A DNA stretch of 64,000 bases from Candidatus Sulfopaludibacter sp. (lineage in GTDB: Bacteria > Acidobacteriota > Terriglobia > Bryobacterales > Bryobacteraceae), in NCBI GenBank assembly GCA_031292755.1, contig JARLGM010000006.1, positions 1 to 64,000 of the forward strand, given 5' to 3'. Both the position numbers and the translations under genes were made by a program. A model generated the notes under the pieces. The model was not told the DNA's origin and searched no databases. It worked only from the letters and a program-made list of their open reading frames with translations. Below are positions 44,734 through 53,898 of the stretch, one piece after another (within the stretch, counting starts at the first letter, position 1; every line of letters begins with the position of its first letter).

Positions 44734-45837
44734 ATGAAAGTGAACCGGCGATTTTTTCTGTTCGGAACCGCCTTGGCCGCTCGCGCATTCCAGGCCGAAA
44801 GCTCGGTCGGCACGGCGATGATCGGTGTGGGCAATCGTGGCTCGTTCCTGCTGCAAGGCGTATTGCAACAGCCGAATGCGAAGGTGCTGGCGCTGTGCGA
44901 TATCAAGCCCGACCGTCTGGATAAGGCGGCCACCACGGCGGCGCGCGACAAACCGGCTACCTATGCCGACTGGCGCCGTGTGCTTGACCGCAAGGACGTG
45001 GATGCCGTCTTCATTGCGACTCCGCCGTACCTGCATTCGGAAATGGCCATTGCGGCGATTCGCGCGGGCAAGCACGTGTACTGCGAAAAGCCTATCGGCG
45101 TGACCCCGGCGCAGGTGCGCGCCCTGGTGGAAGCGGCGCGCGGATCCAGCAAAGTGTTCGTTCCCGGCCAGCAGTTACGGTCGCAGAAACAATTCCAGGA
45201 AGCCGTACGCAAGGTGCAGGAGGGAGCCATCGGCGAGGTCCTCATGGTCAAGGCGCAGCGTCATGCCACGGCAGACCTGCCGCACGACGGCACCTCGGGC
45301 GATTGGTATTTCGACGTCAACAAGTCGGGCGGGTACCTGGTGGAGCAGTCGGTGCATAATCTGGATTTGTGCAACTGGGTGATTGGGGCCCGGCCGGTGC
45401 GCGCCTGCGGTTTCGGCGGAACGCAGCTCTATAAGAACGACCCGCCGGGGCGGACGATTTACGATTGCGGCAGTCTCACCTATGAGTATCCCAAGGGTGT
45501 GATGATGTCGTTCACGCAGAACGTGTTTCACCCCGGGTCGATGCCCAACGGCAATCAGTATATTTACGTGTACGGTTCCAAGGCGGGGCTGGACCTGATG
45601 GGCTCGGGGACGGCGTATCCGCTGGAAAGGGGCGGCCAACCCGTGGTGCTGGCGGCCAAACGTCAGGAAGACCAGTACGCGCATCTGGCGGCATTTTACG
45701 ATTCGATCACCAAGGGGACGCCGCCGCCGGTGGGGATCACGGTGGGGGCCGAGGCGGCGCTGACGGCGATTCTGGGCAATCAGGCGATGATGCAGCAGAA
45801 GATGGTGAACTGGAGCGACTTGGGGGTCGAGTTGTGA
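44734..45837 (+). CDS. Tat-exported Gfo/Idh/MocA family oxidoreductase
   Basis: 367 residues. Twin-arginine-like signal KVNRRFFLFGTALAARAF, Rossmann fold with GVGNRGSFLLQGV, and the family motif CEKPIG (Glu-Lys-Pro) in GKHVYCEKPIGVTP. A histidine-containing YLVEQSVHNLDLCNW stands at the usual catalytic helix. NAD(P)-dependent sugar or inositol oxidoreductases of this exported type are frequent in Acidobacteria and Planctomycetes. First gene of a three-gene unit; its stop overlaps the next start by 4 bp (GTGA). Confidence 0.9.
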   Translation: MKVNRRFFLFGTALAARAFQAESSVGTAMIGVGNRGSFLLQGVLQQPNAKVLALCDIKPDRLDKAATTAARDKPATYADWRRVLDRKDVDAVFIATPPYLHSEMAIAAIRAGKHVYCEKPIGVTPAQVRALVEAARGSSKVFVPGQQLRSQKQFQEAVRKVQEGAIGEVLMVKAQRHATADLPHDGTSGDWYFDVNKSGGYLVEQSVHNLDLCNWVIGARPVRACGFGGTQLYKNDPPGRTIYDCGSLTYEYPKGVMMSFTQNVFHPGSMPNGNQYIYVYGSKAGLDLMGSGTAYPLERGGQPVVLAAKRQEDQYAHLAAFYDSITKGTPPPVGITVGAEAALTAILGNQAMMQQKMVNWSDLGVEL

Positions 45838-46736
45838 CCCGGAGGGAAGTTCTGGCGGCGAGCCTGGCCGCCGCCGCGCTGCCTTCGCGGGCGCAACCGA
45901 AGGCCCGCTTCGTCAAGGGTATCTGCTCGATCATCTTCCCGAAGGAGATGCCCCGGGCCGAGTGCTTCGCGCAGGCGAAGGCGGCGGGGTTTGACGCGAT
46001 CGAACTGGCCATCGGTCCGGATCTGGCGCTCGATATCGGCCACGATGACGCGCGCCGGCTGGCCGATTCCGCGGAGAAGGCCGGCATCCGGATCGCCACC
46101 CTGTGGGTGTCCGACGCGTTGCACCAGAATCCGCTGAATGCGGACGATCCGGCAGTGCGGGCGCGCGGTGTGGACGCGGTCCGCAAGGCGCTGCGCATTG
46201 CCGCGGATGTGAATTGCGGCGCGCTGCTGCTGTATGCGGTCCGGTTGGGCAACGGCGCGAAGCTCGAAGTCGGATCGCAGGAGACGTGGGATCGCTACAC
46301 GGCGGAATTGCGAAAGCTGGTTCCCGACGCGGCGAGCGCCAAGGTGCTGCTGAATCCGGAAAATGTGTGGAACAAGTTTCTGCTGAGTCCGCTGGAGATG
46401 CGGTCGTTCGTGGACCAGTTTCACAGCCCGTGGGTGGGTGTGCATTTTGACGCCGGCAACGTGATGCAGTATGGCTATCCGGAAGACTGGATTCTGACTC
46501 TGGGCCCGCGCATCAAGCGGATTCACTTCAAGGATTTCAAACTGGCCGGCGGCGGCCAGCCGGCGCATTTCGCCGATTTGCTGGAAGGCGACGTGAACTG
46601 GAAAGCGGTGATGGCGGCGCTGGTGAAAGTAGGTTACAACGGAGTGATCTCTCCGGAAATTGGCCGCAATGCGGCGCAGCCGGATCAGTTGAAACAGGTT
46701 TCGACGGCGTTGGACAAGATACTGAGTTTGGCCTGA
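45834..46736 (+). CDS. sugar phosphate isomerase/epimerase family protein
   Basis: 300 residues, TIM barrel of the xylose-isomerase-like type. GTG start coupled to the previous gene (4-bp overlap). TRREVLAASLAAAALPSRAQ is a Tat-like signal, so it is probably exported as well. Metal-ligand pattern: FDAIELAIG, PENVWNKFLL, VGVHFDAGNVM, RIKRIHFKDF, and a final GVISPEIG Glu. Probably acts on a keto sugar produced by the neighbouring oxidoreductase, by context. Confidence 0.87.
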   Translation: MTRREVLAASLAAAALPSRAQPKARFVKGICSIIFPKEMPRAECFAQAKAAGFDAIELAIGPDLALDIGHDDARRLADSAEKAGIRIATLWVSDALHQNPLNADDPAVRARGVDAVRKALRIAADVNCGALLLYAVRLGNGAKLEVGSQETWDRYTAELRKLVPDAASAKVLLNPENVWNKFLLSPLEMRSFVDQFHSPWVGVHFDAGNVMQYGYPEDWILTLGPRIKRIHFKDFKLAGGGQPAHFADLLEGDVNWKAVMAALVKVGYNGVISPEIGRNAAQPDQLKQVSTALDKILSLA

Positions 46737-46740
46737 GAAC

Positions 46741-48762
46741 ATGCGATTTCTGCTGTTGGTACCCTTGGTACTGCATGCGCAGGGCACGGTGCCTGTGTTT
46801 CAGTACACGGTCGGGGAGTCGACCTACACCCTGATGGGAAGCGATCCGGCACGGGGCGCCACTACAAGCATTCCGACGGTGCTGGCGCCCATCACGCTCC
46901 AGTTCGAGGCGAAAAAGATGGACGCCGCGCCGGACGTTTCGCGCGTGCTGCGCTCGCCGATTTTTTCGAATTTCGTGTTTCCTTCGGGAGGCAATACGCA
47001 GTACGCGGACGCCATGCTGCGCACCACCTTCCCGCGGAATGCCGGATGGCACACGCTGCTGGGCAAGCCGGAGGTGAAGCCGGTGGCCATCAAAATCCCG
47101 GCCGGCTACGGATACGTCCTGAGTTCGAAGAAGACGGGCCGCACGTTCGCCGTGGTGGACGGGGAGTTCGTGCAGAAGGAGGTTTTTAAGCAAATTCCGA
47201 AGCAGGAAGGCAAGCTGGTCGTCGCCATGACGCACAACACTACCTTCTATGTCACGGGCGATGCCACGGTGTGCTGTTCGTGGGGCGCGCACGGGGTGGA
47301 TTCGGCGACGGGCAATTCCTTCGTGCTGGCTTCGTATCTGGAAGCGGCGCCCGCGGTAGTGGAAGACGCGGACGTGGAGCCGCTCACGCAGCAACTCGCC
47401 GAGTTCGTGAACGATCCGCTGCACGACCCGACGATCAACGGGAGGAACGTGAAGGCTCCGGGCAACAGTTTCGCGGGCTGGATGCGGCCGGGCGAGCAGG
47501 GCAGTTGCGGCGGCACCGGTGTCGGGTCCACGTACTTCCAACTGCAACCCACCAATACCAACCCGAAGAACAATATTCCGGCGTCGAAGCCGTTTGTGGC
47601 GCAGGCGTATCACGTGCAGAACGTGGCGCTCCTGCCCTGGTACACGGGAGGCGCGGAGGGCCCGTACAGTTTTCCGGACGCGCGGGTGCTGGGCGAGCAC
47701 GCCAAGCCCTGCGCGGGTCGCGGCGGGCGCGGCGGCGGACCGTCGGCGCCCACGGTTGCGGCAGCGCCGGCGAGCGGGAAGCCAAATGGCCACAAGCTGA
47801 TCGGTTACTGGGCCGGTTATGGCGGGGCCGGCTCGACCATTCCGCTGCGCGACGTATCGCCGCAGTGGGACGTGATCCTGGTGGCGTTCGCCACACCGGA
47901 TCGCAATGCGCCGGAAGGGACCATGCAGTTCCGCACGCCCGCGGGCCTGGATGCGGAAAAATTCAAGGCCGATATCGCCTACCTGAAGGGGCAGGGCCGG
48001 CATGTGATGATCTCGCTGGGCGGCGGCGGGCAGCATTTCACCCTGGCCGATCCGAAGCGGGTGCCGAATTTCGTCTCGTCGGTGACGCGGATTGTGAGCG
48101 AGTACGGCTTCGAGGGAGTCGATATCGATTTTGAGAGCCCGTCGCTGGCCATCGATCCCGGCGATACCGATTTCAAGAATCCCACCACGCCATCGATCGT
48201 CAATCTAATCGCCGCGCTGCGGCAGTTGCGGGATCATTTCGGCGCCGGTTTCATGATCAGCCTGGTGCCGGAAGGGACGCAGATCCCGTCTGGCTATCCG
48301 AGCTATGGCGGCCAGTTCGGCTCGTATCTGCCCATTGCCTGGGCGCTGCGCGACATCCTCTCGTTCATGGATGTGCAGGATTACAACACTCCGCCGCTGC
48401 AGGGGCTGGATGGCGAGATTTACCAGCCGGGCACAGTGGATTATCACGCGGCGATGACGGAGCTGGTGCTGCACGGCTTCAACGTGGGGGGCGACCCCAA
48501 GCACTTCTTTCCGCCGCTGCCGGCGGACAAGGTGGCGGTGGGTTTCCTGACGGGAGATACCACACCTGCGATCGTCAGCCAGGCGATGGATTACATCATC
48601 ACGGGCAAGGCTCCGGCGGGCACGAAGTACCGGCTGCTGGCGCCGGGCGGCTACCCGGGCATGATGGGCGCGATGTTCTGGACGATCGACGCGGACCGGC
48701 GGGCGAATTACAACTTTTCCAACGTGGTGGGTCCGCTGTTGCACGGGTATCCGGCAAAGTAG
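46741..48762 (+). CDS. exported GH18 (chitinase-like) protein with unknown N-terminal half
   Basis: 673 residues with a short signal peptide. Residues about 350-673 are a GH18 catalytic barrel: KLIGYWAGYGGAG at strand 1, SLGGGG at strand 3, EGVDIDFESP with D461, D463 and the catalytic E465 (DxDxE), and MFWTIDAD at strand 8. The first about 320 residues are a beta-rich region I do not recognise (TYTLMGSDPARGATTSIPTV, NAGWHTLLGKPEVKPVAIKI), joined by a GRGGRGGGPSAP linker. Predicted to cleave beta-1,4-GlcNAc polymers. Only 4 bp after the isomerase gene, so one operon. Confidence 0.88.
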   Translation: MRFLLLVPLVLHAQGTVPVFQYTVGESTYTLMGSDPARGATTSIPTVLAPITLQFEAKKMDAAPDVSRVLRSPIFSNFVFPSGGNTQYADAMLRTTFPRNAGWHTLLGKPEVKPVAIKIPAGYGYVLSSKKTGRTFAVVDGEFVQKEVFKQIPKQEGKLVVAMTHNTTFYVTGDATVCCSWGAHGVDSATGNSFVLASYLEAAPAVVEDADVEPLTQQLAEFVNDPLHDPTINGRNVKAPGNSFAGWMRPGEQGSCGGTGVGSTYFQLQPTNTNPKNNIPASKPFVAQAYHVQNVALLPWYTGGAEGPYSFPDARVLGEHAKPCAGRGGRGGGPSAPTVAAAPASGKPNGHKLIGYWAGYGGAGSTIPLRDVSPQWDVILVAFATPDRNAPEGTMQFRTPAGLDAEKFKADIAYLKGQGRHVMISLGGGGQHFTLADPKRVPNFVSSVTRIVSEYGFEGVDIDFESPSLAIDPGDTDFKNPTTPSIVNLIAALRQLRDHFGAGFMISLVPEGTQIPSGYPSYGGQFGSYLPIAWALRDILSFMDVQDYNTPPLQGLDGEIYQPGTVDYHAAMTELVLHGFNVGGDPKHFFPPLPADKVAVGFLTGDTTPAIVSQAMDYIITGKAPAGTKYRLLAPGGYPGMMGAMFWTIDADRRANYNFSNVVGPLLHGYPAK

Positions 48763-48797
48763 CGGGAACTTTTTCGGCGCGCGAGTGTCCAAAGAAC

Positions 48798-48833
48798 TTG
48801 ACATCTCTTTCGATTAGTACTAAAAAATTAGTA
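48798..48833 (+). promoter_or_regulatory. blaI promoter with BlaI-type palindromic operator
   Basis: TTGACA (48798-48803), 17-bp spacer, TAAAAA (48821-48826). Two overlapping palindromes cover the -10 and the start: TTAGTACTAA (48814-48823) and TACTAAAAAATTAGTA (48818-48833). The last base of the second is the A of the blaI ATG, so repressor binding would block both the promoter and the start. Autoregulation by BlaI is inferred. Confidence 0.65.
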
Positions 48834-49204
48834 TGAGACGCCGCAGCACCACCCTTACCGGACAGGAACTGGAGATCATGAAGATCGTCTGGGAGCGGGA
48901 GACGGCCACCGTCCGGGACGTGTACGAGACGCTCCTGGAACGGCGGAAAGTCGCCTACACCACGGTCATGACCATGATGAAGATCCTGGAACAGAAGAAG
49001 TATTTGAAGAAGAGCCAGGCGGAGCGCGCGTATGTTTACCGTCCAGCGCAGCCGAAGGGGCAGGTGATCGGCGCCATGGTGCGGGATTTTGTGAACCGGG
49101 TGTTTAACGGCTCGGCCGAGCCGCTACTGGTGCACCTGGTGGAAGAGCATAACCTGACCCAGGAAGATCTGGATGAGATCGCCCATCTCCGGAGGAAGCC
49201 ATGA
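48833..49204 (+). CDS. blaI: BlaI/MecI family transcriptional repressor
   Basis: 123 residues. Winged helix in the first 75 (LTGQELEIMKIVWERETATV, VAYTTVMTMMKILEQKKYLK), then a dimerisation helix region. BlaI repressors are cleaved when their M56 sensor partner is activated. The 3' end overlaps the blaR1-like start by 4 bp (ATGA). Target genes beyond its own operon cannot be told here; the palindromic site in front of it supports autoregulation. Confidence 0.93.
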   Translation: MRRRSTTLTGQELEIMKIVWERETATVRDVYETLLERRKVAYTTVMTMMKILEQKKYLKKSQAERAYVYRPAQPKGQVIGAMVRDFVNRVFNGSAEPLLVHLVEEHNLTQEDLDEIAHLRRKP

Positions 49205-51132
49205 ACTTATCACTCGCCTGGGACAACGTGGTGACGTATAGCTTGCAGGTGGGCCTGTTGGTGGGGCTGACGGCATTCATTCCCGCACTCTTGCGGCTGC
49301 GGCAGCCCCAAGCCAAACTCTGGTTCTGGTATCTGCTGCTGGTCACGTGCCTGGCGCTGCCGGCGTTGCGGCCGTGGAAACAGGAAATAGTGACTGCTTC
49401 GGTACAGGTTCCGCCGCCGTCGCTTCCCACGGCGCCGCTACCGCCGGTGAAACATACCATGCCACGCAGCCAGATGGCGCTGCTGGTGTTGGCGGCGGGC
49501 GCGGCCTTCCGGTTGGCATGGCTGGCGGCGGGGTTCTGGAAATTGCGGCGATACCGCCGGCATTCCCGTCCGCTGGCGGGCCCGTGCGCGTGGCGCGTAG
49601 AGGCCGACCTGCGGATCTCCGAAGACATCAACAGCCCGGTAACGTTCGGGTTTTTGGACCCGGTGATCCTGCTGCCGGGCCAATTCCCGGAACTGGACCA
49701 GGCCAAGCAGGACGCCATCCTCTGCCACGAGGTGTTGCATGTGTGGCGGCACGACTGGCTGTTCGCCATCGGCGAGGAGTTGGTGCGCGCGGCGTTCTGG
49801 TTCCACCCGGCCATCTGGTGGCTGCTGGGGGAGATCCAACTGGCGCGCGAGCAGGCGGTGGACCGGGAAGTCATTGACCTGACCAGCAAGCGCGACGAAT
49901 ATCTGGATGCGCTGCTGGCCATAGCAGGTGCGGCGGCTGTGCCGGACCTGGCGCCCGCGCCGTTGTTTCTGCGCAAGCGGCATTTGAAGCAAAGAGTGGT
50001 TTCGATTCTGAAGGAGGTTCGGATGTCCAAGACGAGATTGATTTCCGCGTTCGCCATGAGCCTCATCATGCTGGCGGGGGCGTGCTGGTTTGTGACGGGG
50101 GCGTTTCCGCTGGCGGCGGAACCGCAGATGGTTTCCGACGCGGTTGGTGTCTCGGTGACGGTGAACGACCCGTTGATCCATCGCGGCGGTGTGATGTATC
50201 CGAGTGCGGCCCTGCAAGCCCGCATTGAAGGCACGGTGGTGGTGCAGCTACGGCTCGGGTCCAAAGGCGAAGTGGTGGATGCCAGCGTGCTCAGCGGGCC
50301 GGACGAACTCCGCAAAGGCGTGCTGACCAGTGTATTGGACTGGCACTTTACGCGCGATGTGGCGAACAGCACGCGGCAGGTGAGCATCAACTTCCAATTG
50401 CCCAAGGCGGAGACGGTGCCCGCTACTGCCACTGCGGAAACGAGCGTGCAGGCACCGCGGCAGGCTGCGGCAGGAGGCGTCGTGGGCGGCGTTCCGGGCG
50501 GGGTGTCCGGTGGCGTGCGAAGCGGAGTGCTTGGCGGGATGATCATGGCGCGGCAGTCGACTGCGCCGCCGATTCCGGGCACGGTGAAGGCAATCGCGAC
50601 GCCGGGGCTGAGCGACCAGGCTCGCAGGGAGTTGCTGTCGCGATTGCCGGTTCACGAAGGTGACACGATTACGCCGGAGTTGTTCCGACAAACGGGCGAA
50701 GCGGTGAGAGAGTATGACGAGCACCTCAACCTGGGCGTATTCGGGAACAGCGGCGAAACGACGCTGCAAATCAGCGCGCCGCATCAGGCCATGATGAGCA
50801 TGGGCGTAGGGATGCCGGTGGCGGATCTTCCGGTGCCTCCCGGAGCGATTCGGGTGGGCGGCAACGTGCAGCAGTCGAAGCTGACTTCGCAGGTGCGACC
50901 GGCTTATCCCCCGATGGCCAAAGATGCCCGGATTCAGGGCGTGGTGCACCTGTTCGCGGTGATCGGCAAGGATGGCGGGGTGAAGAGCCTGACTGTGATC
51001 AGCGGGCATCCGCTGCTGATCGGGGCGGCCATGGAGGCCGTGCGGCAATGGACGTACGAGACCACGCTGCTCAACGGCGCGCCGGTGGAAGTGGCGACGC
51101 AGATCGACGTGAACTTCACGCTGTCGGAGTAA
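49201..51132 (+). CDS. M56 (BlaR1-like) membrane peptidase with two TonB-type C-terminal domains
   Basis: 643 residues. Four membrane helices in the first about 290 residues; zinc motif HEVLH at 176-180 and the third-ligand region EQAVDREVID. After the last helix (FAMSLIMLAGACWFVTGAFP) come two modules of TonB C-terminal type: ALQARIEGTVVVQLRLGSKG and, near the end, MAKDARIQGVVHLFAVIGKD with AVRQWTYETTLLNG. There is no penicillin-binding sensor domain, so the signal is not beta-lactam by itself; a periplasmic TonB-like sensor is plausible. Paired with BlaI. Confidence 0.9.
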   Translation: MNLSLAWDNVVTYSLQVGLLVGLTAFIPALLRLRQPQAKLWFWYLLLVTCLALPALRPWKQEIVTASVQVPPPSLPTAPLPPVKHTMPRSQMALLVLAAGAAFRLAWLAAGFWKLRRYRRHSRPLAGPCAWRVEADLRISEDINSPVTFGFLDPVILLPGQFPELDQAKQDAILCHEVLHVWRHDWLFAIGEELVRAAFWFHPAIWWLLGEIQLAREQAVDREVIDLTSKRDEYLDALLAIAGAAAVPDLAPAPLFLRKRHLKQRVVSILKEVRMSKTRLISAFAMSLIMLAGACWFVTGAFPLAAEPQMVSDAVGVSVTVNDPLIHRGGVMYPSAALQARIEGTVVVQLRLGSKGEVVDASVLSGPDELRKGVLTSVLDWHFTRDVANSTRQVSINFQLPKAETVPATATAETSVQAPRQAAAGGVVGGVPGGVSGGVRSGVLGGMIMARQSTAPPIPGTVKAIATPGLSDQARRELLSRLPVHEGDTITPELFRQTGEAVREYDEHLNLGVFGNSGETTLQISAPHQAMMSMGVGMPVADLPVPPGAIRVGGNVQQSKLTSQVRPAYPPMAKDARIQGVVHLFAVIGKDGGVKSLTVISGHPLLIGAAMEAVRQWTYETTLLNGAPVEVATQIDVNFTLSE

Positions 51133-51161
51133 CGACGATTTCCTCGAAGAGGTCTGCCCAG

Positions 51162-53795
51162 TTAGAACACCAGGCCTATTCGAACGTTCAACGTGCGAGG
51201 CTGCAAAAAGTGAGTGCCGCTGAACGTCGACAGGAAGTTATAGAGGGCCACTTTATTGGTCAGGTTGGCGATGTCCACCGACGCGGTGATGCGCTTGTGG
51301 CCCTCCCGGTGGAGTAGGTTGTCGGTGCCGAGGCCCAGATTAAAGACGTTACGAGGCTTCACGCGGTCCGGATTGTGGTCGTCGTTCTCCTGGCTGGGGA
51401 AGTTATCATATCCGCCCTGAGGTAACGTGATCAGCGTCGATGTCACCTTACCCATCGTGCCGTTTGGGCCAAGGCAGTCGGAAATGGGGTTGGCCACGGT
51501 GGCTAGCACGCCGTTGCAGGCTAAGCCGATGCTCACCTGTTGATTCGGGGACATGCCTGCCGATCCGCCGATCAAGGCCGCGCCGGCGTCGGGCACGCCG
51601 CTGACCACCAGTCCGCTGTCGTAGCGCCATGTGAAGGCGATCCATTCGGCATTCTTATGCTGATACCGGAAGACTCCCGTAGACTGAAAGGCCTGATCGT
51701 GATCGATGCGGAACACGCCTGCTGCCAGCGGCGCTCCCTGGAAGATAAGCCCTCCATCCTCCGGTGGGAAGTATCGGGCGCGGGTGTGGCCAAAGGTCCA
51801 GTAAGCCTGAAAGCCTTTCATGTTGGTGGTGCTTACGCGGCCGGTAACTCCATCCAACTTGGAGTTGTGCCATGCGATCGGAAATGTGATTGTAGTGGCA
51901 CCCAGGGTGTTGAAGTCGTAGGCATTGTGGGTGTACTTCCAGAAGTAGTCCGCGTCAATCAGCAGGTACTTGCCAATGGCCTGCTGAAGACCGCCATTGA
52001 ATTGATTCCGGTTGCCCGGTTGCAGCGGCTCGCCCACCGAGCCGAACACATTCTGTGCCAGTCCGCCGAGTCCGGTCGCGCTGGAAAGCAGAAGATTCTC
52101 GTTGAACGGTGTCTCCATTGTCCGGGCGTAGGCAACGCGCAGCACCGTTCCACTGCCTTTGATGTTGTAAGCGATGCCGAGCCTGGGTTGCGGACTGGTC
52201 GCGGTGCTCAGGCCATCGTACCTGTCGAAGCGGAAACCCGGGGTGAGGACCAGGTTACCCAGCGTGATTGTATCCTCGATGTACGCTGCGAACTGGTTGA
52301 TGTTGCCGGTGGCGTGGTAGTTGAAAAGGCTTCCCCCGCGGCTCAGGTCGTAGGGAACGATTCCGGGATTCAGGTTCGGATTTGTTGTTAGCCCCAAAGC
52401 GTCGCACTGATTCGGGTCCAGGACGGTCGGGGGACCGGCGGCATTGCCCTGGTTATCCACGCAAATGGGGTTGAAGGTGGGGTCAGTAATGCCAAATTGG
52501 AAATTCTCCAGGAGACGGGTCTGTTTCAAATCCACTCCGTATTTTATGGTGTGATGGCCGGTGGTGGTGGAAACGTCAGCTTTTACGCCCCAGTTCAGCA
52601 GTTGCCGCTGCTGGGCCTGCGTGGTTGGCAGATCGTTGAAGATGTTCGAGCTGGGGTAGTAGTTGAACTGGTCTTTCCGGATATAAGGGTTGATCGTGAT
52701 CAAGGTGTGCGCACTGACGGTGTGTTGATAGCCCGGTGCGATGCTCCAGGTGAGAACCCGCTGCCGCTGCGTCTGGCCGCTCTGCTGTTGGTCGAGGTTG
52801 TTTGGGATCTCCAGACCGTTGCGCGCCATGAACAGGTTGAAGTGGATTACGTCCTTCCCGGTGGGCTGAAAATCGAGACGGTCGAAAAGTGTCTGATTGT
52901 TCCCAATATCGTGATAGGGCGAAAACTCCGGAGTGTCCAGGAACCGGCCGCTCCGCACCCCGTCGACGGCGAGGAAGTTGCCGAATGTCGAGGTTCCGTA
53001 GCCCAAGCCGAAGCTGCCTCCGTAGGTGCCGAACGAACCGTAGCTCGCGTCGACGTTGCCGAATACCCGCCCGGCTCCGAGTCCGGACCTCGTGGTGATA
53101 TTTGCGGTCAGGCTGGTCTTGTCGCCGAATTCGGCCGCCGGCGAACCGGTGACGATTTCCATGCTCTGAACGGCGCTGGTAGGAAGCTGCGTGGAGAAGA
53201 CCTTGCTCTGTTGATCGCTGATGGGCTGGCCGTCAATCACGAAGGTGACTTGAGCGTGATCGCCGAGCGGGTGGAAGAAGCCGTTGCCGTCGGCTGCCAC
53301 GCCGCCGGTACTGTAAACGATCGCCTGGCTCAAACCGGCACCCGGATCGATTTCAGGCAATTTCATGATGAGATTCCGGTCGGTATCCACGTGCGCCGAG
53401 GGATCCACTTCCAGAAGGTCCGCTCCGGCGCCCTCTACCGTGACCGTAGTCTTCGAGCCCGCCAGGTCCATTTGAATCTTGACCTGCACCGGAACCGAAT
53501 TGCGGACGTCGACATCCTGGGCGTGGACGTTGAAGCCGGAAGCAGTCACTTCCAAATGATACGGATTGGGAGGAATATTGACTAATCGAAACGAGCCATG
53601 CGCATCGGTCACCGTGGACTGCCGGTAGTTGGTGAGGGCGTTATGAATGTATACCTCTGCGTGAGTAATGGCGGCGCCGGAAGGGTCCAGGATGGTCCCC
53701 TCAATCGTTCCGGCATTACCTAGAGATTGCCCGAACGCACCGCTTGCAACATAGAACAACACACCTAAAGCACAGACAGCGAGCGTTTTCATCAT
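51162..53795 (-). CDS. TonB-dependent receptor with carboxypeptidase-like N-terminal domain
   Basis: About 877 residues. Signal peptide, a carboxypeptidase-regulatory-like domain (GTIEGTILDPSGAAITHAEV), plug with VEIVTG-type motif (SMEIVTGSPAAEFG), and a large beta-barrel ending FLQPRTLNVRIGLVF with a terminal aromatic. Imports a ligand too large for porins, or acts as one of the Acidobacterial receptors for oligosaccharides; the ligand is unknown. Start among ATG 53795, ATG 53792 or GTG 53798 is uncertain. Convergent with the M56 gene, 29 bp apart. Confidence 0.9.
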   Translation of the reverse strand: MMKTLAVCALGVLFYVASGAFGQSLGNAGTIEGTILDPSGAAITHAEVYIHNALTNYRQSTVTDAHGSFRLVNIPPNPYHLEVTASGFNVHAQDVDVRNSVPVQVKIQMDLAGSKTTVTVEGAGADLLEVDPSAHVDTDRNLIMKLPEIDPGAGLSQAIVYSTGGVAADGNGFFHPLGDHAQVTFVIDGQPISDQQSKVFSTQLPTSAVQSMEIVTGSPAAEFGDKTSLTANITTRSGLGAGRVFGNVDASYGSFGTYGGSFGLGYGTSTFGNFLAVDGVRSGRFLDTPEFSPYHDIGNNQTLFDRLDFQPTGKDVIHFNLFMARNGLEIPNNLDQQQSGQTQRQRVLTWSIAPGYQHTVSAHTLITINPYIRKDQFNYYPSSNIFNDLPTTQAQQRQLLNWGVKADVSTTTGHHTIKYGVDLKQTRLLENFQFGITDPTFNPICVDNQGNAAGPPTVLDPNQCDALGLTTNPNLNPGIVPYDLSRGGSLFNYHATGNINQFAAYIEDTITLGNLVLTPGFRFDRYDGLSTATSPQPRLGIAYNIKGSGTVLRVAYARTMETPFNENLLLSSATGLGGLAQNVFGSVGEPLQPGNRNQFNGGLQQAIGKYLLIDADYFWKYTHNAYDFNTLGATTITFPIAWHNSKLDGVTGRVSTTNMKGFQAYWTFGHTRARYFPPEDGGLIFQGAPLAAGVFRIDHDQAFQSTGVFRYQHKNAEWIAFTWRYDSGLVVSGVPDAGAALIGGSAGMSPNQQVSIGLACNGVLATVANPISDCLGPNGTMGKVTSTLITLPQGGYDNFPSQENDDHNPDRVKPRNVFNLGLGTDNLLHREGHKRITASVDIANLTNKVALYNFLSTFSGTHFLQPRTLNVRIGLVF

Positions 53796-53898
53796 CACTC
53801 AAGTATTGGGAATCCGGATTTGAGCGCCAAGCTAATTCTTGCTGACGGACGACTTGTTAGCAGGATCGAACTAAAAACAGCCGTGAGAGGACTATCGT

